Shown here: positions 1 to 7,966 of the stretch, piece after piece
Layout: the number at the start of each line of letters is the position of its first letter
Numbering within the stretch: position 1 is the stretch's first letter
Assembly: GCA_040080915.1 (NCBI GenBank)
Contig: JBEBHD010000110.1
Coordinates: forward strand, 1 to 16,135
Direction: 5' to 3'
Length of the DNA: 16,135 nucleotides
Origin: M3007 sp040080915
GTDB lineage: Bacteria; Bacteroidota; Bacteroidia; Chitinophagales; Saprospiraceae
Made by a program: the position numbers and the translations under genes
The notes under the pieces: generated by a model
The model's database searches: none
What the model was told of the DNA's origin: nothing
What the model saw: the letters and a program-made list of their open reading frames with translations, nothing else

Positions 1-1
1 A

Positions 2-793
2 ACGCTGCGCACCATGTACGGCAACCTGCGCTTCGGCTATGGCGACTACCTCGTGGTGCCGCGCGGTACCACGTACCAGTTGGCGTTTGACGGGACGGAC
101 AACCGCCTGCTCATCGTGGAAAGCAGTGGCCCCATTACCACGCCCAAGCGCTACCGCAACACGTTCGGCCAACTCATGGAACACTCGCCGTTTTGCGAAC
201 GCGACTTCCGCAAGCCGACTGACCTCGAAACCCACGACGAGCGCGGCGACCACCTGTTTTTCATCAAAAAGCAGGATAACATCTACCCGTACCACTACCT
301 CAACCACCCGTTCGACCTGATTGGGTGGGACGGGTTCGTGTACCCGTTTGCTTTTTCCATCCACAATTTCGAGCCGATCACTGGGCGCGTACACCTGCCG
401 CCGCCCATTCACCAGACATTTGACGGGCACAATTTTGTGATCTGCTCGTTCGTGCCGCGCCTGTACGATTACCACCCACTGGCCGTGCCCGCCCCGTACA
501 ACCACTCCAACATTGATTCCGATGAAGTGCTCTACTATGTGGACGGCGATTTTATGAGCCGCAAGCACGTCGAACGCGGCATGATTACGTTGCACCCAGG
601 CGGCATTCCGCATGGCCCGCACCCTGGTACCGTGGAAAAAAGCATCGGAGCCAAAGAAACCCGCGAACTGGCAGTGATGGTGGACACCTTCCGCCCGCTC
701 CTGATGACAGAATACGCAGCGGGTATCGAAGACCCGGACTACTACAAATCGTGGCTTGGATTGGGTACGGATATTGACCACGGTGGGCATTGA
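2..793 (+). CDS. hmgA: Homogentisate 1,2-dioxygenase, 5'-truncated by window edge
   Basis: The enzyme is an Fe(II) ring-cleaving dioxygenase that opens homogentisate to maleylacetoacetate in aerobic tyrosine and phenylalanine catabolism; it acts in the cytosol. The reading frame is open from base 2, so the ATG at 14 is probably internal and the N-terminal part of the protein lies off the window. The C-terminal cupin carries the expected metal-binding pattern: a His at 503-505 (context YNHSN), a Glu seven residues later at 524-526 (context SDEVLYY), and a second His at 611-613 (context GIPHGPHPG). These match the two His and one Glu iron ligands known for the family. About 264 residues are visible; bacterial members are roughly 380-440 residues. 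The stop is TGA at 791-793. No fumarylacetoacetase or other pathway gene is seen downstream; partners may lie upstream. The family call is firm. Confidence 0.93.
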   Translation, partial: TLRTMYGNLRFGYGDYLVVPRGTTYQLAFDGTDNRLLIVESSGPITTPKRYRNTFGQLMEHSPFCERDFRKPTDLETHDERGDHLFFIKKQDNIYPYHYLNHPFDLIGWDGFVYPFAFSIHNFEPITGRVHLPPPIHQTFDGHNFVICSFVPRLYDYHPLAVPAPYNHSNIDSDEVLYYVDGDFMSRKHVERGMITLHPGGIPHGPHPGTVEKSIGAKETRELAVMVDTFRPLLMTEYAAGIEDPDYYKSWLGLGTDIDHGGH

Positions 794-891
794 TTTCAAG
801 CCACGCAACCCGGCGGCGGCTTAAACCGTAGAGAGGCATTGTTGTCATACGTTTTTCTGCCATTTCTACACCTTTACATTTCTGCTTTTTC

Positions 892-3243
892 ATGAAAAAA
901 ACACCTTCTGTAGCCGCTCTCTTGCTCTTGCTTTTCTCCCTTGATACCACATTTGCTCAAAATCTGCCTGTAAAAATGCGCCTGACTGACGACGGGCACC
1001 GCATCATCACGGGCGACCAAGCCCCCACAGGATTGTACGATTCGGCCATCGTCCGCTCCATTTATTTGGATTTTGCGCAGCCCAACTACTGGACGCTTCT
1101 GACGGGCAACTACCAGTCAAAGACCGACCTGCCAGCCACCATGACTGTCAACGGCGTGCTCTACGACAGTGTGGGGGTGCGATTCAAGGGCCAGACCTCG
1201 TACTCGCAGGCCCAAAATTCGCAGAAAAAGTCCTTCAACATCACGATGGACTATGCCTTGCCCGACCAGACCATGATGGGCTACCAAACCTTGAACCTGA
1301 ACAACAGTTTCCAGGATCCGTCTTTCCTGCGCGAGATTTTTTTTCAGCACCAGATTCGGCGGCACATTCCGGCAGCCAGTTCCAACTACGTCAACCTGTA
1401 CATCAACGGTCAAAACTGGGGCCTGTACCCCAACGTGCAGCAACTGAACAAAGACTTCCTGAGCGAGTGGTTTTTCAGCAACGACGGTGCCAACTGGCGT
1501 GCCGACACGGATGCTCCGATCGGAGGCGGCGGCGGTGGGCCGAGTTGGGGTGACGGCACGGCTGCGCTCAACAACCTCGGCTCCGACACCACTCTGTACC
1601 AAAAATACTACACCTTGAAAAGCAGCGATGTGGACAACCCCTGGAGCCACCTCGTGGCTACCTGCCAAGCGCTGAACGCTACGCCCATGAGCGATCTGCC
1701 CAACGTGCTGCCCAATTTCCTCGACATTGACCGCACCCTGTGGCATCTCGCCAGCGAAATCGCCTTCGCCGACGACGACAGCTACGTGTACAAAGGCAAA
1801 ATGGACTACTACGTTTATTACGAGCCGGAAACGGGGCGTATCACCCCGTTGGAATACGACGGCAACAGTGCCCTGCTCAGTATGACCGCGAACTGGGGCG
1901 CATTCTACAACGAAACCAAGGTGAACTACCCGCTGCTAAACCGCGTCCTCGCCGTGCCCATCTGGCGGCAGCGCTATCTGGCCCACTTGCGCACGATCAT
2001 TGAAGAGGAAATGAATCCGACCGTATGCAACGCCATGATTGATAACTACAAAGCCATGATTGACCCATACGTGCAGGCTGACCCGAAAAAATTGTACACT
2101 TACACCCAGTTCAACAGCGAGGTGACGGCTGTCAAAAACATTATCAACACCCGCCGTACCAACCTGCTGAACAACGCCGAGGTGAAACAAGTGGCACCGA
2201 CTATCACGGCAGCCGCTTACCAAAACCCCGCAGGGCAAATCTGGACCAAGCCGCTCGCCTCGGAACCGGCCACCATCACGGCACAAGTGACTTCTACAGT
2301 CGGTATTTACGGGGTCAACCTGTTTTTCTCCACCCAACTGACCGGCAATTTCACCCCTATTCAAATGCACGACGATGGCCTGCACAACGATGGTGCCGCC
2401 AACGACGGCCTGTACGCTGCTGCCATTCCCGGCCAAACGGCTGGCACATGGGTGCGTTTCTACATCGAGGCCGTGGCCAACACCACCGCCCGTTCGGCTT
2501 CGTACATGCCCGCAGGCGCTGAGCACGATGTGTTCGTTTACCAAGTCCAGCCGCAAGCCGCAGTCAACACCGTACTGGCCATCAACGAAGTGATGGCATC
2601 CAACTCCATCACGATCGCCGACCCGCAGGGCGACTACGAGGACTGGATCGAACTGTTCAACAAATCCAACAACCCCATTGACCTCAGCGGGTACTACCTG
2701 ACCGACAACCCCACCAACCTGACCAAATGCCAAATACCCAGCGGTGTCGCCATCCCGGCCAACGGCTACCTCATCATCTGGGCCGATGAGGACAGCGCCG
2801 ACGGGGCGACTCACTGCAATTTCAAACTTTCCGCTTCCGGCGAGCAAGTGCTCCTGCTCGACCCGAACCTGAACATGGTTGACTCGGTGACGTTCGGTCA
2901 GCAACAAACCGACATGGGCTACGCCCGCGTGCCAAACGGAACAGGCAATTTTATCATTCAAGCCCCGACAGTCGGCGTGAACAACAACACCGTGGGCACC
3001 TCGGAGGCCGAATACACGTCGGTGGGATTGACCCTAACACCCAACCCGACCACAGGCGTGTTTACGGTCCGGCTTGAGCGTACGCTGGACGGGCACCCGA
3101 TTCAGGTGCATGACCTGGCCGGTCGTTTGCTGTTCAGCCAAGAGCCGCATGGGCTGACCACCGATGTTTCCGGCCAAAACTGGCCCGCCGGTATGTACGT
3201 CGTTCGGTATGGCGGCGAAGTGAGGCGGTTGGTAAAAAATTGA
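892..3243 (+). CDS. Secreted CotH kinase family protein with lamin-tail domain and T9SS sorting domain
   Basis: This is a 783-residue exported protein. Residues 1-23 form a signal peptide (MKKT, a Leu-rich core, then Ala-Gln). The CotH-like kinase domain spans roughly residues 45-430. It shows GVRFKG at 95-100 (candidate ATP-contacting Lys99) and, after DYYVYYEP, PLEYDG at 319-324, where the family commonly has PWDxD; the first Asp is therefore Glu321 and the second, Asp323, is kept. A run of six Gly sits at 211-216. A beta-sandwich region with a DDGLHNDGAANDG-type loop follows, then a lamin-tail domain (about 561-700, INEVMASN and EDWIELFN). A T9SS type A tail begins at 713 (LTLTPNPTTGVF) and runs to the end. 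CotH proteins of spore formers are atypical secreted protein kinases; activity here is inferred. It is followed 85 bp later by the DUF4956/HlyD/TolC genes, which suggests a joint role at the cell surface. Confidence 0.88.
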   Translation: MKKTPSVAALLLLLFSLDTTFAQNLPVKMRLTDDGHRIITGDQAPTGLYDSAIVRSIYLDFAQPNYWTLLTGNYQSKTDLPATMTVNGVLYDSVGVRFKGQTSYSQAQNSQKKSFNITMDYALPDQTMMGYQTLNLNNSFQDPSFLREIFFQHQIRRHIPAASSNYVNLYINGQNWGLYPNVQQLNKDFLSEWFFSNDGANWRADTDAPIGGGGGGPSWGDGTAALNNLGSDTTLYQKYYTLKSSDVDNPWSHLVATCQALNATPMSDLPNVLPNFLDIDRTLWHLASEIAFADDDSYVYKGKMDYYVYYEPETGRITPLEYDGNSALLSMTANWGAFYNETKVNYPLLNRVLAVPIWRQRYLAHLRTIIEEEMNPTVCNAMIDNYKAMIDPYVQADPKKLYTYTQFNSEVTAVKNIINTRRTNLLNNAEVKQVAPTITAAAYQNPAGQIWTKPLASEPATITAQVTSTVGIYGVNLFFSTQLTGNFTPIQMHDDGLHNDGAANDGLYAAAIPGQTAGTWVRFYIEAVANTTARSASYMPAGAEHDVFVYQVQPQAAVNTVLAINEVMASNSITIADPQGDYEDWIELFNKSNNPIDLSGYYLTDNPTNLTKCQIPSGVAIPANGYLIIWADEDSADGATHCNFKLSASGEQVLLLDPNLNMVDSVTFGQQQTDMGYARVPNGTGNFIIQAPTVGVNNNTVGTSEAEYTSVGLTLTPNPTTGVFTVRLERTLDGHPIQVHDLAGRLLFSQEPHGLTTDVSGQNWPAGMYVVRYGGEVRRLVKN

Positions 3244-3252
3244 TTTACACCA

Positions 3253-3291
3253 CGGCGGCGCGGAGTTTATTTAAAAACATCCGTGCCGCTG
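3253..3291. repeat. Stem-loop between cotH-like gene and DUF4956 gene
   Basis: Bases 3253-3264 pair with 3280-3291 to give a 12-bp stem with two G-T wobbles and a 15-nt AT-rich loop. No T-run follows, so it is not a standard intrinsic terminator. It could be a REP-like intergenic element, an RNA processing or stability site, or an attenuator that changes expression between the secreted kinase and the three downstream membrane genes. The pairing is seen directly; the role is inferred. Confidence 0.4.
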
Positions 3292-3328
3292 CGTCTCTGA
3301 AATTTAAACACGCTCTTAAGCCAAAAAA

Positions 3329-4027
3329 ATGGAATTCCTGACCGCTGTTTCCCACGTGGACGACCAGTCCGTGGTGCTGATTGTGTTTTCAGCCCTGCTC
3401 TCGTTTTTGCTGGCCACGCTGATTGTTTTCACCTACGAAAAAACGTCGCAGGAGGTAGCGCCGCCACACCATTTCATCCAGTCCATGATCCTCATGGCCA
3501 TCGTGACTTCCACGATCATGCAGTCTATCGGCGACAGCATGGCGCGTGGTTTCGGCATTTTTGGCGCGTTGGCCATCCTGCGATTTCGCACCAACCTGAT
3601 CAGCACTCGCAACATCTCTTTCATCTTTGCCAGCATGGCCGTGGGTATTGCCTGCGGGGTGTACAGTTTTGTAAATGCAATAATTGGTACACTGGCATTT
3701 TGCCTCGTCGCCTTTTTGCTGCGCCTTACGCCGTTCAGTCGCAAAAGCAACCTGCTGGGAGAGTTGCGGTTTACGCTGCCCGCCGATTCAACCGACCTGG
3801 AGGCCGTGCAGGAGGCTATTCGTGAGCTCTGCAGGGCATTTGTCCTGAAACGATACCGGCTGATGCCCGCCACCCAAACGGGAAGCGACCGCGTGGAGTA
3901 CTGGTACGACGTGCGTATGACCGACGAGATGCAAGGCATGGCGCTGGCCCGCCGTTTGCGCCAGGTCGAAGCCGTGCAGGACATTCGGCTGAATTTCAAT
4001 GATACCTACGTCAACCTAACCGATTGA
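3329..4027 (+). CDS. DUF4956 domain-containing inner-membrane protein
   Basis: This 232-residue protein has about four membrane segments in its N-terminal 135 residues (around 15-35, 50-66, 74-84 with 95-110, and 112-130) and a soluble C-terminal domain of about 95 residues. The family signature is clear: GFGIFGALAILRFRT at residues 74-88, followed by FIFASMAVGIACG. DUF4956 proteins have no established biochemical role, but they are repeatedly found beside CotH-type kinases and VTC-type polyphosphate polymerase domains. The membrane core also resembles MgtC (glycine-rich GxGxxGAxxIxR segment, then a VGxxxG helix). The C-terminal part, with alternating strands and helices, could be a small ferredoxin/ACT-like domain as in MgtC; this is inference. 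The gene ends 3 nt before the membrane fusion protein, so the two are almost certainly co-transcribed. No VTC-domain gene lies in the window. Confidence 0.85.
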   Translation: MEFLTAVSHVDDQSVVLIVFSALLSFLLATLIVFTYEKTSQEVAPPHHFIQSMILMAIVTSTIMQSIGDSMARGFGIFGALAILRFRTNLISTRNISFIFASMAVGIACGVYSFVNAIIGTLAFCLVAFLLRLTPFSRKSNLLGELRFTLPADSTDLEAVQEAIRELCRAFVLKRYRLMPATQTGSDRVEYWYDVRMTDEMQGMALARRLRQVEAVQDIRLNFNDTYVNLTD

Positions 4028-4030
4028 GCT

Positions 4031-5107
4031 ATGCGCCGTTTCAATTTGCTCTACCTCGCATTGCCCTTGGCGGCCTGGGCCTTGTTCGGCCTGTTCGATT
4101 ACCTGAGCCGGGGCATGGCCACGTTTTTTGGCGTAGCCGAAAACCTGGAAACACAGATCAACCTCGATCACGATGCCACCGTCAACCGGATTCACGTCTC
4201 GGCAGGGCAGTTTGTGACCAAGGGCGCGCTGCTGTTGGAGGTGACCCGCACGGTACTGGATTTCAAAACCCGCGAACTTGGCCACGAGATAGCCGAATTG
4301 GAAGCCAATAACCGTCTTCGTATGGCCGAACTCCGGGGCAATCTGGAGCGACTTCGCGCCCAACGAGCCGAAAAAGTCGGGGCCGTACAAGCCCGTATCC
4401 GCACACTTGAAGCCGAGCAGGCGCTGAACCGGACACTGCTGCGTGAATTGAAAAGCGTACCCGTAGCTGACACCACCCGCAACACGCCGTATTCCGCCCG
4501 CCTCGATGCCTTGCGCGACGAACTCCGGCTGGCCACAGAGCCGGTGGATGCCGAGATCGCCCGTATCGAAGCCGAACTGCGCCTGACCGGACAACCCGTG
4601 CAAGCGCAGATCGGGCGGCTGAAAAACGATATGGCGTACACCGAAAATGAGCAGGGCCGTCTTCTGCTCCGAGCGCCTTCGGACGGCCTCGTCGGCGGCG
4701 TGCAGTGCCGCGAAGGTGAAAATGTGCCTGCGTTCGGCATGATGATCTCATTTTACGAGCAAAACCCGACGCGGGTGGTTGGTTATGTCCACGAAAGCCT
4801 GATCCTCGGAGTTAACGTCGGCGATTCGTTGAGCGTTTCCTCCAGCCTACGGCCCGGCGAGCAGTGCCGGGGCCGGGTCAGTGGCTTGGGGCACCGGGTG
4901 GTGGAAATCCCGGAACGCCTGCGCAAAATACCGGAGATCAAGGCTTACGGACGCGAGGTGTTGATCGAAATTCCCGCCAAAAACAGTTTTTTGCAAAAAG
5001 AAAAAGTGCTCCTGCAGCGCCTTGGCGGCACGAGCGGCTCGCTGCTTTCTTTTTTGAAAAAACCGTTTGTTTCAACGCCCGAACCGGGCACGCCGTCTCC
5101 CCGATGA
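4031..5107 (+). CDS. HlyD-type membrane fusion (periplasmic adaptor) protein
   Basis: This 358-residue protein is expected to be anchored in the inner membrane and to reach across the periplasm to an outer-membrane channel. Residues 5-25 are one hydrophobic anchor. Residues about 44-75 form the first half of a lipoyl/biotinyl-like domain (VNRIHVSAGQFVTKG pattern). Residues about 78-205 are a long charged, heptad-like coiled-coil hairpin rich in Glu, Arg, Leu and Ala. The second lipoyl half follows at about 211-230 (LLRAPSDGLVGG), then a beta-barrel-like region to about 345. The start chosen is the ATG 3 nt after the DUF4956 stop. The stop overlaps the TolC-like start (ATGA, 5104-5107), which points to translational coupling. 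The usual partner, an ABC permease/ATPase or an RND pump, is missing; DUF4956 is the only inner-membrane protein in the cluster. The fold call is strong; the cargo is unknown. Confidence 0.85.
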   Translation: MRRFNLLYLALPLAAWALFGLFDYLSRGMATFFGVAENLETQINLDHDATVNRIHVSAGQFVTKGALLLEVTRTVLDFKTRELGHEIAELEANNRLRMAELRGNLERLRAQRAEKVGAVQARIRTLEAEQALNRTLLRELKSVPVADTTRNTPYSARLDALRDELRLATEPVDAEIARIEAELRLTGQPVQAQIGRLKNDMAYTENEQGRLLLRAPSDGLVGGVQCREGENVPAFGMMISFYEQNPTRVVGYVHESLILGVNVGDSLSVSSSLRPGEQCRGRVSGLGHRVVEIPERLRKIPEIKAYGREVLIEIPAKNSFLQKEKVLLQRLGGTSGSLLSFLKKPFVSTPEPGTPSPR

Positions 5108-6342
5108 AAAAATCCGCTTTGATTCTCTTGTTGGGCGGAATCGCCTTGGCTGAGGTGGCTGGCCAAAAGATGCTCGCCGTGGGCAACATACTCGCTGCGG
5201 CGCAGCAGGATGCCGTCGTGCTGGCTCAGGCCGGACATATCGCATACGCCCGAACGGTGAACCCACAGCTGCCGTTGGTGAATCAGGTGAGCCTGCGCAG
5301 CCAAACCGACCGACTCGAACTGGAGCGCCAGCGGTACGCCGTGCGCGTAAGTCTGAACGGTTTTCGGCAGATACGGGCCGAACAAAATGTTCAGCGGGCC
5401 GACCTGTTCGTGGCCGAAAGCCGCCAACGCAACCTGCTGCATGCCGCACTGGCGGAGCGTTACGAAACCTTGATCGCGTACCGGCAGGCCGAGCGGGAAA
5501 TTGACCTCTGCCGCCAACTTTCGCTCGTGTTTCAGGACAAAATCGCTGTGCTGAAAGCCCGTGCCGCTTACGCCGGGGATGCCGACCTGGAGGAACTGAT
5601 CGAGGCGGAGTACGACTTGGATGAAAACGCCCTGCGCCTCATGGAAGCCGAACAGGCCCTGCAAGAAAGCCGCGAGATGCTTGTACTTTTCACGCCCGGT
5701 GCTGAAACTGGTTCCGAATTGGATACGACAGGTTTTTTGACCCCCAATCGGCTTTTATTCGCAGCAACTACCGTGGGTGAACAGGTTGTAAACCATCCCG
5801 GTTTGATAGAAAACACGGCTAAAGCAGCTCGCGCCGAGGCGCAGTACCAGGCTGAAAAAGCCCGTTCGCAGCAGTTGCTGGATTTTGTGCAAGTGCGCCA
5901 CGACAACCGCCCCAGCGAACCTCTTTCCCGTGACATTTCATTCGCTATCGGGATCAACCTGCCCTTCCGTGGCACCTCGGCTTACAAAATGGCCGAACTG
6001 AAAATTGAAAAAAACGCCGCTGAAACCGCGCTCGCCGAGGAACAGGCCGATGCCGCCCGCCGTGTGCGCGAAGCAAAGGCGCGTTTGGCTGCGCTGGATA
6101 CCCGGTACCGACAGGCCACACAACTCTTGTTCGACAATCAATCTGTGTTTACCCTCCGGCAGGCCGGGGCTGGCATCGCCGCCGACCCGATGGTGCTGCT
6201 TCGGGCCAAAGAACTGGTGCTTAAGCGCCAGCAGCGCTTGTTGGACATTGAGGCAGACATGTACGCGCAGTACTTAAACTTACTGGACTGGAGCGGGCAG
6301 TTGTCGGTGGAGCCGCTGATGAATTATTTGGGGGAGAGGTAA
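5104..6342 (+). CDS. TolC-like outer-membrane efflux protein
   Basis: The protein is 412 residues from the ATG at 5104. It opens with a signal peptide (MKKSALILLLGG, a hydrophobic core, then Val-Ala-Gly-Gln). The frame is also open upstream to 4864, but that extension lacks a signal peptide and lies inside the adaptor gene, so 5104 is preferred; it overlaps the adaptor stop as ATGA. The mature part is dominated by long amphipathic helices rich in Ala, Glu, Arg and Gln, in two repeats separated by a more variable centre near residue 200, typical of outer-membrane factor proteins. Short strand-like stretches (for example ISFAIGINLPF) would form the barrel. Length fits the family. It should work with the adjacent adaptor to provide the exit duct. 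Sequence divergence from textbook TolC is large, so the substrate cannot be guessed. Confidence 0.82.
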   Translation: MKKSALILLLGGIALAEVAGQKMLAVGNILAAAQQDAVVLAQAGHIAYARTVNPQLPLVNQVSLRSQTDRLELERQRYAVRVSLNGFRQIRAEQNVQRADLFVAESRQRNLLHAALAERYETLIAYRQAEREIDLCRQLSLVFQDKIAVLKARAAYAGDADLEELIEAEYDLDENALRLMEAEQALQESREMLVLFTPGAETGSELDTTGFLTPNRLLFAATTVGEQVVNHPGLIENTAKAARAEAQYQAEKARSQQLLDFVQVRHDNRPSEPLSRDISFAIGINLPFRGTSAYKMAELKIEKNAAETALAEEQADAARRVREAKARLAALDTRYRQATQLLFDNQSVFTLRQAGAGIAADPMVLLRAKELVLKRQQRLLDIEADMYAQYLNLLDWSGQLSVEPLMNYLGER

Positions 6343-6347
6343 ATGCA

Positions 6348-6365
6348 AGCAAGTGAAGACTTGTT
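6348..6365 (+). terminator. Weak candidate terminator hairpin after TolC-like gene
   Basis: Immediately after the stop, bases 6348-6354 can pair with 6359-6365 across a GAAG loop (7 bp, one G-T pair). A short T-rich stretch follows only about 15 nt later. A second inverted repeat, TTTGAGAA at 6419-6426 and TTCTCAAA at 6454-6461, spans the stop of the convergent xylulokinase gene. Either could end transcription between the two convergent genes, but neither is a strong terminator. Confidence 0.25.
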
Positions 6366-6456
6366 CGTAAACGCCCTGTTTTTCTCCAAAGCCCAAACGA
6401 TGGAGCAAATAACAAGTGTTTGAGAAGATAAACTGCAATGGAATGGGTGGCGTTTC

Positions 6457-7941
6457 TCAAATAATACTGTTCTCTAACTTGCCTTTCCACACGCTATACG
6501 CCTCCCGGCAAGCACTTGCCTCCCGCCCAGGCATATACCGCACCACCGCAGCACTGTCCCCTGCCGCCTCCTCCGGCGAGCCGAAAATTCCCGCACCAAC
6601 ACCCGCCGCTTTGGCGGCCCCGGTTGCCCCGTTGGTGGCCAACACCTCGATTTGGGCTCCGGTCAGGTTGGCCAGTGTTTCGGAAAAAATCGCGGACTGG
6701 AACAGGTTGTCGTTCCCCGTTCGGATAACGGACAGGTTCAGACCGAGGTCGCGGAGAATACCGATGCCGTGTGCAAACGCGAAAGCCACCCCTTCGAGCG
6801 CAGCCCGGGAGAGGTGTGCAGTGCTGTGTCGGTTGAAGTTCAAGCCGTGGATTTGGCCGCCGATGTCGCGGTTGCCCAGCATCCGCTCGGGGCCGTTTCC
6901 AAAGGGCAACACGCACAACCCGTCGGAACCGATGGGCACGGCGGCGGCGAGGCGCTCCATTTCCGTGTACGAAAGGCCCTCGCCGCCTAGCAGGCGGCGC
7001 AGCCAAGCGTACTGGATGCCGCAGCCGTTGATGCACAACAACACACCGATCCGGGGCGCTTCGGGCCGGTGGTTGACGTGGGCGAAACAGTTCACCCGGT
7101 TTTGAGCGTCCGGCACCAACCGATCCACCACCCCGTACACCACGCCGGATGTGCCGCCGGTGGCCGCCACGTCGCCGGGGCGCAGTACGTTGAGCGCGAG
7201 GGCATTGTTGGGCTGGTCGCCCGCCCGGTAGGTCACGGGCACGCCGGGGTTTAGCCCCAATAGGGCAGCGGCGCTGGACGTGAGATGCCCCTGTTCACCG
7301 AACGTGGGCACGAGCGGCGGCAGCAGCGACCCATCCAAACCGTAGTGTTCCAGCAGGTCAACAGCGGCTTCATTTTGAGGGAAATTCCACAAAATGCCCT
7401 CTGAAAGGCCGGAAACTGTGGTGGCCATTTCGCCAGTCAATCGGTAGGCGATGTAATCGCCGGGCAGCATGAACTTGCGGATTCGGGCAAAGCGCTCCGG
7501 TTCGTTTTCCCGAACCCAGCGCAGCTTGGAGGCGGTAAAATTGCCCGGGCTGTTCAGGTAATTTTTCAAACAAAATGCCTCGCCGAGCGCCCGAAAAGCC
7601 GCGTCACCGATAGGCACCGCCCGTCCATCGCACCAGATAATGGCGGGTCGAACGGATTTCCCTTCGGTATCAAGGGCGACCAACCCGTGCATTTGGTACG
7701 AAATGCCAATGGCTGCCACCTCGGCAGGGGTAGCCCGGGTTTGGCGCAGCAATGCCTGTACTGCCGTGCAGCAGTTTTGCCACCAGGATTCCGGGTCTTG
7801 TTCGGCCCAGCCCGGTTGCGTGGCGTGGATGGCCATTTCCGTCTCAGGCGCGTGTACGGAGCCAAGTGTGATGCCCGTGCGGGCATCCACGAGGGCCGCT
7901 TTTATGGAGGAACTGCCGATGTCGAGACCGAGAAGAAGCAT
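6457..7941 (-). CDS. xylB: Xylulokinase (FGGY carbohydrate kinase)
   Basis: The enzyme phosphorylates D-xylulose with ATP to give xylulose 5-phosphate for the pentose phosphate pathway. The 494-residue length is usual. N-terminal phosphate-binding motif GLDIGSSSIKAAL contains Asp7. MHGLVALD and IIWCDGR follow in the sugar-binding lobe. RAGDQPNNALALN contains the presumed catalytic base Asp242 (codon at 7216-7218). ATGGTSGVVYG and, near the end, ATNGATGAAKAA form the second phosphate and adenine-binding parts. The GDQPNNA form is the one usual in Bacteroidetes xylulokinases. No xylose isomerase, transporter or regulator is in the window, so the gene stands alone here. A promoter-like TACGTTTG lies about 36 nt upstream of the ATG. 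Other FGGY substrates (for example ribulose) are possible but less likely. Confidence 0.9.
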   Translation of the reverse strand: MLLLGLDIGSSSIKAALVDARTGITLGSVHAPETEMAIHATQPGWAEQDPESWWQNCCTAVQALLRQTRATPAEVAAIGISYQMHGLVALDTEGKSVRPAIIWCDGRAVPIGDAAFRALGEAFCLKNYLNSPGNFTASKLRWVRENEPERFARIRKFMLPGDYIAYRLTGEMATTVSGLSEGILWNFPQNEAAVDLLEHYGLDGSLLPPLVPTFGEQGHLTSSAAALLGLNPGVPVTYRAGDQPNNALALNVLRPGDVAATGGTSGVVYGVVDRLVPDAQNRVNCFAHVNHRPEAPRIGVLLCINGCGIQYAWLRRLLGGEGLSYTEMERLAAAVPIGSDGLCVLPFGNGPERMLGNRDIGGQIHGLNFNRHSTAHLSRAALEGVAFAFAHGIGILRDLGLNLSVIRTGNDNLFQSAIFSETLANLTGAQIEVLATNGATGAAKAAGVGAGIFGSPEEAAGDSAAVVRYMPGREASACREAYSVWKGKLENSII

Positions 7942-7966
7942 AGCGTGCCGCGAATAAACGGCGAGT

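Noticed and set aside
842..882. Possible promoter before the CotH-like gene
   Set aside because: TACATTTC and TACGTTTT each miss the final G of TAnnTTTG, and the TTG spacing does not fit; it was not strong enough to list.
1525..1545. Gly-rich GC run as a repeat element
   Set aside because: It encodes a six-Gly loop inside the CotH-like domain, in frame, and similar Gly-rich loops occur in this family.
1936..2961. A 341-residue minus-strand open frame
   Set aside because: It is opposite the CotH/lamin-tail coding sequence, is rich in Val, Gly and His as expected of a complement frame, and has no domain pattern.
4864..5103. N-terminal extension of the TolC-like frame
   Set aside because: It lies within the adaptor gene in another frame, and the internal ATG at 5104 begins a clean signal peptide and gives an ATGA overlap.
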